From Gemmatimonadota bacterium (GTDB lineage Bacteria; Gemmatimonadota; Gemmatimonadetes; Gemmatimonadales; Gemmatimonadaceae), in the NCBI GenBank assembly GCA_021299375.1, contig JAJTGR010000045.1, positions 1-41,442 on the forward strand: a DNA stretch of 41,442 nucleotides, read 5' to 3'. This document shows positions 16,722-24,625 of the stretch, piece by piece. The notes beneath the pieces were generated by a model that saw only the letters and a list, made by a program, of their open reading frames with translations, had not been told where the DNA came from and did no database searches. Positions within the stretch are counted from its first letter, which is position 1. The number at the start of each line of letters is the position of its first letter. The position numbers were made by a program, and so were the translations under genes.

Positions 16722-18122
16722 GTGCGCCTCACCCAACGCCTCGTCGTCAACAGCGCCATCATCATCGCGCTGCTCATGACCATCGTCCTGGTGGTCGTGG
16801 AATGGCGGGTGCGGCACCATGTGAGCGCGGACGGTCCGGTGGCGACCGCCTCCGACGACATCCTGCTGTCGGAGATCCGCGGGGACATCGCCGTGGCCGG
16901 CGTCATCACCCTGGCCATCGGCATCGTGCTCGCCCGCATGCTGGCGTTGCCGGTGGCCCGCCCCATCGAGGAGCTGCGTGACATCGCCCTGAGTCTGGCG
17001 GCCGGCGACCTATCGCGCCGCCCGTCCCACGCCCTCGTCGGCGGTGAGGTCGGCGACCTCGCCGACGCGCTGCGCCGCATGAGCGAACAGCTCGAGACCC
17101 GCCTCTGGGAGCTGCAGTCAGAGGAGGCCCTCCTCGTGGCGCTCACCGAGTCCCTCAACGAAGGCGTCATCGCCGTCGACGCGCGCAAGCGGGTCGTGCG
17201 CATCAATGAGACGGGGCGGCAGTTGCTCAACCTACGCCAGCCGCTCCCCTTCCCGGCGAGCGAGCTGCCGCTACAGAGCGGCCTCCAGGAGTCGCTGCAG
17301 CTGGTGCTGTCCGGCTCCTCCACGATTGTCCGCGAGGTGCGGGTCGACGACCGGACGCTCGTGCTCACGGTACGGCCGCTCCGAGGCGGCGGCGCCGTCC
17401 TCGCGCTGCTCGACCTGACCACGATCCGCCGCCTGGAAACGGTGCGCAGCGACTTCGTCGCCAACGTCTCGCACGAGCTGCGCACGCCGCTCACGATCAT
17501 CAGCGGATTCGTGGAGACGCTGCAAGATGAGGACCTGCCGCCGGATCTGCGTCGCCAGTTCCTGGGCATGGCCGAGGCCAATGTCCAGCGCATGCAGCGG
17601 ATCGTGGACGATCTGCTCGATCTGTCGCGTATCGAGTCCGGGGGCTGGGTGCCAGCGCCGGAACTGCTCGACCTCGCCGACGTGGCCGCGGACGTGCTCG
17701 GGCCGCTGCAGGTCATCGCGGCTGGCAAGGGCGTGCAGTTGCGCACCGATCTCGGGCCTGACGCCCACCTCGTCTACTGTGACGAAACAGCCGCCCGCCA
17801 GATTCTCAGCAATCTGGCCGAGAATGCGCTGCGGCACACGGCGACCGGCAGGGTCGAACTGTTCTCACGCGCCGAAGCGGGCGGGGTGTGGATGGGCGTG
17901 CGGGATACCGGGTCGGGGATTGGCGCTGAGCACCTGCCGCGCATCTTCGAGCGGTTTTACCGGGCGGATCCGGGACGCTCACGGGAAGCGGGGGGCACCG
18001 GGCTTGGGCTCGCCATCGTCCGTCACCTGACGGAAGCGCACGGTGGTCGGGTGACCGCAGAGAGCACCGTGGGGGTCGGGACCACCATCGCCGCCTGGCT
18101 GCCGCGTCCTCAGTCGGACTGA
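16722..18122 (+). CDS. phoR: Sensor histidine kinase, PhoR-like
   Basis: Membrane-bound partner of the preceding regulator, 466 residues from a GTG start. Two transmembrane helices (about 9-27 and 56-75) bracket a short periplasmic loop of about 28 residues. HAMP (about 76-128), a PAS-like domain (about 135-240), HisKA with phospho-acceptor His251 in VANVSHELRTPL, and HATPase_c with NLAENALRHT, DTGSGIG and GGTGLGLAIV follow. This is the PhoR/ResE domain order. PhoR-type kinases usually sense the state of the Pst transporter rather than a ligand, which fits the very small periplasmic loop. Its last 13 bp overlap the 3' end of the convergent sirtuin gene. PhoR assignment follows from architecture and neighbourhood. 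Confidence 0.85.
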   Translation: MRLTQRLVVNSAIIIALLMTIVLVVVEWRVRHHVSADGPVATASDDILLSEIRGDIAVAGVITLAIGIVLARMLALPVARPIEELRDIALSLAAGDLSRRPSHALVGGEVGDLADALRRMSEQLETRLWELQSEEALLVALTESLNEGVIAVDARKRVVRINETGRQLLNLRQPLPFPASELPLQSGLQESLQLVLSGSSTIVREVRVDDRTLVLTVRPLRGGGAVLALLDLTTIRRLETVRSDFVANVSHELRTPLTIISGFVETLQDEDLPPDLRRQFLGMAEANVQRMQRIVDDLLDLSRIESGGWVPAPELLDLADVAADVLGPLQVIAAGKGVQLRTDLGPDAHLVYCDETAARQILSNLAENALRHTATGRVELFSRAEAGGVWMGVRDTGSGIGAEHLPRIFERFYRADPGRSREAGGTGLGLAIVRHLTEAHGGRVTAESTVGVGTTIAAWLPRPQSD

Positions 18123-18949
18123 CGACGCGGGCGGCGTCCGGCGAACGCTTCAGCGATCAGCCGCGGCAGCATCACGCCAGCCGGCCCCTCGATGGGCAGG
18201 ATGCTTGGCCCCTTGCGCTGCCCATCCATGGTCGGGTTGACCACAATGACCGTCGCCCCGTGGGTCGCGGCGATCCACGGCAGTGACGCCACCGGCTCGA
18301 CGAGACCGGACGTGCCCACCGAAAGAAACACGTCGCACGCCACGGCCGCGTTTCGCGCTTCCTCGAACGGGCCCATGGGCGGCGACTCGCCGAGCCAAAC
18401 CACGTCCGGTCGCAGGGCGGCCCCGCACGCCGGACACGTGGGCACCTCGCCATGCGGCGCGTCGGTGGGCATGACGGAGCCGGGGCACCCGGCGCTGCAT
18501 CGGGCATGCATGAGCGAGCCCTCCAACCGTACCACCTGCTGGCTGCCGGCCCGCTCGTGCAGATCGTCGATGTTCTGCGTGACCAGCGTACAGTGCGCGA
18601 CCCGGCCTGCCAGCGTGGCAAGGGCGGCATGGGCCGGATTGGGCTGGGCCCCTCGAACCATGGCCCGGCGGGCCGCATACCACTGCCAGACCCGGGTCGG
18701 GTGAGCAGCGAATGCCTCCGCCGAGGCCAGCTCCTGCGGGGAGAATTGCGCCCAGACCCCGGTCTGGGCCTCGCGGAAGGTCGGGATCCCGCTCTCGGCA
18801 AGAATCCCCGCGCCGGTGAGCACACAGACGTGCTCGGCAGACCGGAGCGCCCTGGCGGCGACGGTCAGCGCTTCGGCTCGCGTCTGCGGATCGGTTGGCG
18901 GCGGCGACGCGACGCGTCGCCGGTGCAGCGTCTGATCAGGTGGCACCAT
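18110..18949 (-). CDS. Sir2-family (class III-like) protein with catalytic His replaced by Glu
   Basis: Sirtuins use NAD+ to remove acyl groups from lysines. This 279-residue protein has the Rossmann motif GAGILAESGIPTFR (46-59), TQNIDDLHERAG (124-135), four zinc cysteines (151, 155, 172, 175) and RPDVVWLGES. Tyr91 and Arg94 of WYAARR match the YxxR pair that binds succinyl or malonyl lysine in SIRT5/CobB. The general-base His, expected in the (L/M)HG motif, is Glu143 here: the protein reads RLEGSL and the codon is GAG. The usual Ser of GAGIS is also Leu50. Catalysis may be lost or altered. The ATG at 18949 is preferred because a TATAGT box lies just upstream, excluding 18985. It is convergent with phoR. 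Confidence 0.88.
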   Translation of the reverse strand: MVPPDQTLHRRRVASPPPTDPQTRAEALTVAARALRSAEHVCVLTGAGILAESGIPTFREAQTGVWAQFSPQELASAEAFAAHPTRVWQWYAARRAMVRGAQPNPAHAALATLAGRVAHCTLVTQNIDDLHERAGSQQVVRLEGSLMHARCSAGCPGSVMPTDAPHGEVPTCPACGAALRPDVVWLGESPPMGPFEEARNAAVACDVFLSVGTSGLVEPVASLPWIAATHGATVIVVNPTMDGQRKGPSILPIEGPAGVMLPRLIAEAFAGRRPRRQSD

Positions 18950-18958
18950 ACTGTCGCG

Positions 18959-18964
18959 ACTATA
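18959..18964 (-). promoter_or_regulatory. -10 box TATAGT of the sirtuin gene
   Basis: Minus-strand TATAGT (18964-18959) lies nine bases before the ATG at 18949, so the message would have almost no leader. It lies between the two possible start codons and therefore favours the shorter protein. The -35 region is weak. Confidence 0.45.
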
Positions 18965-19040
18965 CAACGACGACGCCGCTCGCACCAGACGGGGGCCGAT
19001 CCGAATCGTTCAAACCGGTGGATCGGGGCACGGCCAGGCC

Positions 19041-19073
19041 GTGACACATTCGTTGCACGTTCGTGCGCTGTTC
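19041..19073 (+). promoter_or_regulatory. Candidate PhoB-type operator upstream of TonB receptor
   Basis: Three 11-bp units follow without gaps: GTGACACATTC (19041-19051), GTTGCACGTTC (19052-19062) and GTGCGCTGTTC (19063-19073). Units one and two are the best pair. They match the site before the DUF47 gene in 17 of 22 positions by my count. An 11-bp direct-repeat pitch is characteristic of PhoB/PhoP-class binding. No clear -10 follows at the expected distance. Confidence 0.5.
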
Positions 19074-19082
19074 GAAACCTGG

Positions 19083-19131
19083 GTCACGGAGCTTTCGCGG
19101 CATCCGGAGCGCCTCCTGGCGGCTCCGTGAC
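19083..19131 (+). other. Inverted repeat in the leader of the TonB receptor gene
   Basis: GTCACGGAGC (19083-19092) is exactly complementary to GCTCCGTGAC (19122-19131), with 29 nt between. The loop can form an alternative inner hairpin around GGAGCGCC and GGCGGCTCC. It lies 30 bp before the start codon. It could be an mRNA structure affecting translation or a further regulator site, since both arms carry GTGAC/GTCAC. Confidence 0.4.
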
Positions 19132-19161
19132 CGATCGACGCCCTTTCGACCCAGAGTTCCC

Positions 19162-21945
19162 ATGCGGCTTTCCGCCCACGTGCTGTCCGGTGTCGCCCGC
19201 TACCTGCTGCGGGCGTTCGCTGTCGCCGTCGCGCCCCTGCTGCCTCTCACCGTGGTGTCCGCACAGGGCGCCGAGGTTCCCACCGGCAAGATCACCGGTC
19301 GTATCGTCGATGCCGCGACCGGTCAGGGAATCACCGCCGCCCAGATCCAGGTGGTCGGCACGCCCTTCGGCACCCAGTCCGGCGTCGATGGCCGCTACAC
19401 CCTGCTCAAGGTGCCCGCCGGCACCACCACCCTGCAGGTCCGCCGCATCGGTTATGGCCCCAAGACGATCACGGGCATCGTGGTCCCGGCCAACGGCGCT
19501 GTCGAGCAGGACGTGACCCTCAAGACGGCCGAACTGCAGCTCGCCGCGGTGAGCGTGACCGCCACCAAGGAAAAGGGCACGGTCAATGAAGCGCTCAATC
19601 AGCAGAGAAACGCCACCAACGTGGTCAACGCCATCACCGCCGAGCAGATCGCCCGGAGCCCGGACAACGACGCGGCCGCCGCCGCCCAGCGCGTCAGCGG
19701 CGTGACGGTGCAGGACGGCAAGTACCTGCAGGTGCGCGGCCTCAGCGAGCGCTACACCACCGCCTCGCTGAACGGCGCCCGCATCCCGAGCCCGGAGCCC
19801 GAACGCAAGGTCGTGCCACTCGATCTGTTCCCGGCCGGACTGCTGCAGGATGTGACCACCAGCAAGACATTCACCCCCGACCAACCGGGTGACTTCGCCG
19901 GTGCCAACGTGAACATCCGCACCCGGGAGTTCCCGGCCCGCCGCCAGGTGAACTACTCCACGAGCTTCGGCTTCGGTGATCGCGTCCTTGGCCAGACGCT
20001 CCCCTTCGCCCCCCGAGCCGGCGGCGAGCTGTTCGGCAATGCCAGCGCGGCCCGCCGCATTCCCAACGCGATTGCCTCGGCCAACTTCCTGGGCAGCGTC
20101 CAGCAATCACAGTTCAACCAGATGGCGCGCCAGCAGCGCAACGTCTGGAACCCGACGCCCCGCAACGGGGGACTCAACGGTTCATTCGGCCTATCGACTG
20201 GCGGGAACACCATCCTCGGCAAGCGCATCGGCTACGTGCTGAGCGGCAACTACGGCTACTCCGAGGAAGTGCGCGCCGACGAGCGCTATGCCGTGGGCAA
20301 CCAGGGCGCCAACAACACGGTCGTGCCGCTCACCCAGGTGGCCGGCCAGACCGGGCGCAGCAGTGCTCAGTGGGGCGGCATCGCCAATGTCTCGACGCTG
20401 GTGGGCAAGGGCTCGCGCCTCTCGCTCAACAGCACCATCACCCGCAGTGCGGACAACGAAGCGCGGCAGGACCGCGGCTTCGACGAAAACCTCGGCGACA
20501 GCATCGCCCGCACCACGCTTCGGTATGTGGAGCGCGGCGTGGCCACGCTGACGGGCCAGGGTGAACACCAGCTGAGTGAGCGCAACAAGACGGCGTGGTC
20601 GCTCTCCTACGGCAACACCAGCCGCCGCGAGCCCGACCGCTCGGACGTCGTGTACGTCCGCACGCCGGAAGGACCGTACCAGATCCTGTCGTCGCTCGAC
20701 GGCGCGCGCCGGCTGTACTTCGACCTCGAGGAGAACAACCTCACCGGGCAGGTAGACCACACCATCAACCTCGGCGCGGTCGCCAGCCAGAACACGCTCA
20801 AGGTCGGCGCCTACCTGCGGAGCACCGATCGCCGATCCGATGCCCCCATCTTCGCCTTCATCACGCGGGCCAACGAAAGCATCGTGCGGCAGTCGCCCGA
20901 CGTGATCTTCGGCGCCGCTCAGGCCTGCGAGACCTGCTCCGCCATCAATGTGCAGCCCATCGGGCAGGCCGGTTCGTATTCGGCGGACGACCGCACGGCG
21001 GCCGGGTACGTGATGACCGACGTGGGGCTGACCTCGCGGATCCGCATGATTGCCGGTGCCCGCCTCGAGCAAGCCCGCATCAATGTGAGGGCCTCGACGC
21101 AGGGCGGCTTCACCGCCGATGCCGCGCTCGACAACACCGACGTGCTGCCGTCGCTCCTCCTGAACACGCGCCTCACCGAAACGCAGAACCTCCGCTTCGG
21201 CATCACCCGCACGCTCGCCCGTCCCGAGTATCGTGAGCTGGCGCCGGTGACGTTCCGCGACGTGCTCGGTGGCGTGAGTGTCACCGGGAATGCGGCGCTC
21301 GTGCGCTCGCTGATCGACAACGTGGACCTGCGCTGGGAAGCCTTCCCGAACCCCGGTGAAGTGCTCAGCGTGGGTGTCTTTGCCAAGCGCTTCGATCGTC
21401 CGATCGAACGCGTGGAGCAGGCCACCTCCGGCGCCTATCAGGCGCGCTACCAGAACGCGCTCAGCGCGACGAACCTGGGCGTCGAGCTCGAAGTGCGGAA
21501 GCAGCTCGGCTTCCTCGGCGGGTGGGGCGAGTCGCTGACCGGCTTCAGCAACCTGACGCTCATGAACTCGTCGGTGAAGCTCGACCCGACGGGTGGGCTC
21601 ACGGTCACCGACGCCACCCGTCGTCTGGTGGGTCAGGCGCCCTACGTGGTGAACGCGGGCCTCACCTACTCGTCACTCTCGGGCAGCACCAATGCCACGA
21701 TCCTGTACAACGTGGTCGGCGAGCGCATCACCGCCGCCGGGGTGGTGCCACTGCCGAACATCGTGGAGCGGCCACGCCATCTCGTGGACCTGTCGCTGCG
21801 CTTCCCGGTGCGTGGCAGCCTCTCGGGGCGCGTCGATGCCCGCAACCTGCTCGACGCGCGCACCAGTTTCATGCAGGGTACGCTCGAGCGCGAAGGGTTC
21901 AACATGGGGCGCACGCTCTCCATGGGTCTCAGCTGGCGACAGTGA
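19162..21945 (+). CDS. TonB-dependent outer-membrane receptor
   Basis: A 927-residue outer-membrane transporter powered by TonB. A signal peptide (about 1-34, ending VVSA) is followed by a carboxypeptidase-regulatory-like beta domain (about 40-125, GKITGRIVDAATGQGI) and a plug (about 150-275) with QVRGLSERYTTASLNG and ERKVVPLDLFP. A beta-barrel of about 650 residues follows. The plug segments KTFTPDQPGDFAG and NIRTREFP are typical of the Oar-like receptors often found beside phosphate-stress genes. The ATG at 19162 gives a proper signal peptide; frames further upstream do not. It is followed after 169 bp by a large lipoprotein gene and then pstS. Import of phosphate or an organophosphate is inferred from context; the substrate cannot be read from sequence. 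Confidence 0.92.
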   Translation: MRLSAHVLSGVARYLLRAFAVAVAPLLPLTVVSAQGAEVPTGKITGRIVDAATGQGITAAQIQVVGTPFGTQSGVDGRYTLLKVPAGTTTLQVRRIGYGPKTITGIVVPANGAVEQDVTLKTAELQLAAVSVTATKEKGTVNEALNQQRNATNVVNAITAEQIARSPDNDAAAAAQRVSGVTVQDGKYLQVRGLSERYTTASLNGARIPSPEPERKVVPLDLFPAGLLQDVTTSKTFTPDQPGDFAGANVNIRTREFPARRQVNYSTSFGFGDRVLGQTLPFAPRAGGELFGNASAARRIPNAIASANFLGSVQQSQFNQMARQQRNVWNPTPRNGGLNGSFGLSTGGNTILGKRIGYVLSGNYGYSEEVRADERYAVGNQGANNTVVPLTQVAGQTGRSSAQWGGIANVSTLVGKGSRLSLNSTITRSADNEARQDRGFDENLGDSIARTTLRYVERGVATLTGQGEHQLSERNKTAWSLSYGNTSRREPDRSDVVYVRTPEGPYQILSSLDGARRLYFDLEENNLTGQVDHTINLGAVASQNTLKVGAYLRSTDRRSDAPIFAFITRANESIVRQSPDVIFGAAQACETCSAINVQPIGQAGSYSADDRTAAGYVMTDVGLTSRIRMIAGARLEQARINVRASTQGGFTADAALDNTDVLPSLLLNTRLTETQNLRFGITRTLARPEYRELAPVTFRDVLGGVSVTGNAALVRSLIDNVDLRWEAFPNPGEVLSVGVFAKRFDRPIERVEQATSGAYQARYQNALSATNLGVELEVRKQLGFLGGWGESLTGFSNLTLMNSSVKLDPTGGLTVTDATRRLVGQAPYVVNAGLTYSSLSGSTNATILYNVVGERITAAGVVPLPNIVERPRHLVDLSLRFPVRGSLSGRVDARNLLDARTSFMQGTLEREGFNMGRTLSMGLSWRQ

Positions 21946-21953
21946 GCCACCGT

Positions 21954-21980
21954 GGCGGGCGCGTGGACGGCGCGCCCGCC
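21954..21980 (+). terminator. GC-rich hairpin after the TonB receptor gene
   Basis: GGCGGGCGCG (21954-21963) pairs with CGCGCCCGCC (21971-21980) around a 7-nt loop, 8 bp after the stop codon. No T-run follows, so it may weaken readthrough or protect the 3' end rather than terminate fully. Confidence 0.45.
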
Positions 21981-21995
21981 CTCGCCCCCTGTGAC

Positions 21996-22034
21996 CATGG
22001 CCCGGTACGGTGACACAACCGTGACCGGGCCATG
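21996..22034 (+). other. Second long hairpin between receptor and lipoprotein genes
   Basis: CATGGCCCGGT (21996-22006) is complementary to ACCGGGCCATG (22024-22034), with a further CGGT/ACCG pairing inside. It overlaps the 11-bp repeats at 22010-22042, so one of the two signals could be a by-product of the other. Confidence 0.5.
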
Positions 22035-22042
22035 ACGTGTCC
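22010..22042 (+). promoter_or_regulatory. Candidate PhoB-type operator upstream of lipoprotein gene
   Basis: GTGACACAACC (22010-22020), GTGACCGGGCC (22021-22031) and ATGACGTGTCC (22032-22042) are three gapless 11-bp units, each with TGAC in the same place. It lies 72 bp before the ATG at 22115. The first eight bases match the receptor site exactly. No good -10 is visible behind it, and it overlaps a hairpin. Confidence 0.45.
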
Positions 22043-22114
22043 GGCACATGAGGTTGCCTTCTTCAAGCCGTGACGTATCGACGGCCCCTGCATTCTCCTC
22101 AACCTGGACTCCCG

Positions 22115-23863
22115 ATGACGATGCCTGTGCGCCTCCGCGCCCTCGCTTTCTCGTTTGCCACACTTGCCCTGGCTGCCTGCAGCAGCAACGATGATGGCCC
22201 GACGACGCCGCCCGCTGTCGCCAATGGCTCACTCGCCATCACCATTTCCGGCCTGCCGACGGGTGTCAGCGGCGCGGTCACGGTTACCGGCCCGGGTAAC
22301 TTCTCGCAGTCGGTGCAAAGCACCAGCACCATTTCGGTGGCGCCGGGCAGCTACACGCTGGCCGCCGCCCAGATCATCAACAACAACGTCCGCTACAACG
22401 CCACCATCACCGGCTCGCCGGCCACGGTGGCCTCGAACGCGACGGCCAACGTCACGGTGGCCTACGCGGTGACCGCCAACCCGACGGTCGTGCTCAGCGG
22501 CTCCATCGCGGCCAACCGCACCCTCACGCCGGACACAAGCTACGTGCTGCGCGGCTTCGTGTACGTGAACAGCGGGGCGACGCTCACCATCAACGCCGGC
22601 ACCCGCATCGTGGGTGACACCACGGCGCTTGGATCGGCACTGTTCGTACTCCGCGGCGCCCGCATCGTAGCCAACGGCACGGCGACCGCGCCGGTCGTCT
22701 TCACGTCGCAGCGCGCGCCGGGCAACCGCTCGCCGGGTGACTGGGGCGGCCTCGTGATCGTGGGCAACGCGCGCGCCAACCGCACCGGCAACATCATCGT
22801 CGAAGGCTCGAACGGCTCGGTGGTGGGTGCCGATCCGAACGGCGTGATCTACACCGGCGGCACGAACGACGAGGACAACAGTGGGACCCTGCGCTACGTA
22901 CGCGTGGAGTTCGCCGGCTACGCGACGCTCACCGACGCGGAGCTGAACTCGTTCACGATTGCGGCCGTCGGCCGCGGCACGACGATGGAGTACCTGCAGG
23001 CTCTCGCCGGCCTCGATGACCACTTCGAGTGGTTCGGCGGTACGGTCAATGGTCGCTACCTCGTTTCGTACGAGTCGGGTGACGATCACTTCGACGGCTC
23101 GGAAGGTTATCGTGGCCTCAACCAGTTCCTGATCGGCCTGCAGACCACGTACCTCACGCCGCGTCCCGGCGCGGGTGCCGTGTCGGCGGACCCGCAGGGC
23201 TTCGAGATCGACGGCTGCAACGGCGGCGGCTGCGTAGCGCCAAGCGGTGCGAACGCGCAGAGCGCGGGCCGTGACGACGGCCTCTGGAACATGAACGTGT
23301 TCGCGAACTTCACGCTGATCGGTACGCCGGCGGGTGTGACGGTGCCGGGCTCGGGTGGCGTCGGCGCAGTGCTGCGTCGCGGCACCGGCGGCTACTACCT
23401 CAACGGCGTGCTCGCGCGCTGGTCGCGTGGCGGCATCTCGCTCCGCGACTCGACGTCGAACAACCGCTTCCAGGTCGACTCGCTCATCGTGCGCAATCTG
23501 TACTTCGCTGAGAATGGTGGCACCGACGGCGGGTTCGATGCGCCCGGCAGCACCACCAACTTCGGTACGGCGGCCGCGTTCACGGCCCGCAATGCCAACA
23601 TCACGGTCGGCGCGGCGGGCACCGCGGCGGCAAGCCTGTTCACCAGCCTGCCGACGGTCAGCGCCACCACCACCACCGCCAACTTCGACTGGTCGCCGGC
23701 GACGGGCTCGCCCATCGCGACGGGTGGCTTGGCGACCTTTGCCAGCGACCCGCGCATCGCGGCGCGCGTTGGCACCTTCATCACCCCGACGGCCTACCGC
23801 GGCGCCGCGGCGCCCGGCGGCACCAAGTGGTGGGAAGGCTGGACCAACTACGCCCGCAACTGA
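22115..23863 (+). CDS. Large surface-type lipoprotein paired with the TonB receptor
   Basis: A 582-residue lipoprotein with lipobox LAAC (Cys22). After a Ser/Asp/Thr-rich linker comes a beta-sandwich-like region (about 36-130, GSLAITISGLPTGVSGAV). A long repetitive body follows (about 140-582) with LRGFVYVNSGATLTINAGT, PGDWGGLVIVGNA, LRYVRVEFAG and FEWFGGTVNGRYLV. I recognise this body as a type common in Bacteroidota and some Proteobacteria, usually next to a TonB-dependent receptor; it looks like a right-handed beta-helix. Its function is not established to my knowledge. Order and spacing suggest it works with the receptor at 19162, perhaps capturing substrate on the surface. The ATG at 22115 gives a normal signal peptide. 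A strong terminator follows at 23935. Confidence 0.82.
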   Translation: MTMPVRLRALAFSFATLALAACSSNDDGPTTPPAVANGSLAITISGLPTGVSGAVTVTGPGNFSQSVQSTSTISVAPGSYTLAAAQIINNNVRYNATITGSPATVASNATANVTVAYAVTANPTVVLSGSIAANRTLTPDTSYVLRGFVYVNSGATLTINAGTRIVGDTTALGSALFVLRGARIVANGTATAPVVFTSQRAPGNRSPGDWGGLVIVGNARANRTGNIIVEGSNGSVVGADPNGVIYTGGTNDEDNSGTLRYVRVEFAGYATLTDAELNSFTIAAVGRGTTMEYLQALAGLDDHFEWFGGTVNGRYLVSYESGDDHFDGSEGYRGLNQFLIGLQTTYLTPRPGAGAVSADPQGFEIDGCNGGGCVAPSGANAQSAGRDDGLWNMNVFANFTLIGTPAGVTVPGSGGVGAVLRRGTGGYYLNGVLARWSRGGISLRDSTSNNRFQVDSLIVRNLYFAENGGTDGGFDAPGSTTNFGTAAAFTARNANITVGAAGTAAASLFTSLPTVSATTTTANFDWSPATGSPIATGGLATFASDPRIAARVGTFITPTAYRGAAAPGGTKWWEGWTNYARN

Positions 23864-23934
23864 CCCGGTCCGGCGTGACCCGGTAGCTTTCCCCAAAGCT
23901 GTCGGCGTCACGCCACCGTCGTGCTCATCCGGGA

Positions 23935-23975
23935 ACGGCCGGCGTCGCGCGGTGCGACGCCGGCCGTCGGTTTTC
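23935..23975 (+). terminator. Rho-independent terminator after lipoprotein gene
   Basis: A 14-bp stem, ACGGCCGGCGTCGC (23935-23948) with its complement at 23954-23967, encloses a 5-nt loop and is followed by TTTT at 23971-23974. It separates the receptor/lipoprotein unit from the gene at 23994, which starts only 20 bp later. Confidence 0.8.
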
Positions 23976-23993
23976 CCGGCCTCCGATCTGCCT

Positions 23994-24623
23994 ATGCATC
24001 GACATCGTCGCTTCTCCTTGCTGCTCACCTTCTCCCTGCTTGCTGCCTGCGGCGAGCGTGGTCCGCGTACCGCGGCGGATTCGCAGGCCGCGCACGTCGC
24101 CGAAGTCGTGGCAGCCGGTGGCGTGGTGGATTCGATCCTGCCCATCACCGAACAGCTGCGCCGCTTTCGCGAGGGCATGACCGCGCCCGACACCCTCCGG
24201 CATGCCGCGGCATCCCGCGAGGCGCTCGTCCGCCGATGGCTGAAGGCGGTGGCCGCCAGCGACACAGCCGCACTCAATCAACTGGTGCTCGACCGAGCGG
24301 AGTTCGCGTTTCTCTACTATCCCGCGTCGGCCATGAGTCAGCCCCCGTACGAGGCGCCACCGCAGCTGCTCTGGGGGCAGATCCTCGCGAGTTCCAACGA
24401 GGGGCTCCCCAAGGTCCTTGCGCGCTTTGCCGGCCAATCGGTGGCACTCGAGCAGCTCACGTGCCCTGATTCCGGCACCGCCGAAGGCGACAACCGGCTC
24501 TACGCCAATTGCACCGTCACCGTGCGGACGGGCTCAGCGGCGCCGGTCACGGGGCGGCTCTTCGGCAGCATCATCGAGCGTCAGGGGCGCTTCAAGTTCC
24601 TCGGCTACGCCAACGCCCTCTGA
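23994..24623 (+). CDS. Small lipoprotein of unknown function, upstream of pstS
   Basis: A 209-residue protein that I do not recognise. A short basic N-terminus and hydrophobic core end in lipobox LAAC (Cys19). The mature part has a helical N-terminal half (EQLRRFREGM, REALVRRWLKAVAASD) and a C-terminal half with TCPDSGTAEGDNRLYANCTV and a strand-rich end (GRLFGSIIERQGRFKFLGYA), resembling an NTF2/SnoaL-like alpha+beta fold. Two cysteines around 160-175 could form a disulfide. The stop is 2 bp before the pstS start, so the two are surely co-transcribed. A role in phosphate capture is inferred only from position. No ribosome-binding site is seen. Confidence 0.75.
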   Translation: MHRHRRFSLLLTFSLLAACGERGPRTAADSQAAHVAEVVAAGGVVDSILPITEQLRRFREGMTAPDTLRHAAASREALVRRWLKAVAASDTAALNQLVLDRAEFAFLYYPASAMSQPPYEAPPQLLWGQILASSNEGLPKVLARFAGQSVALEQLTCPDSGTAEGDNRLYANCTVTVRTGSAAPVTGRLFGSIIERQGRFKFLGYANAL

Positions 24624-24625
24624 CC

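Noticed and set aside
23884-23975. A small RNA from TAGCTT (23884) ending at the terminator at 23935-23975
   Set aside because: A weak -10-like match with a poor -35; the terminator is adequately explained as the end of the lipoprotein transcript.
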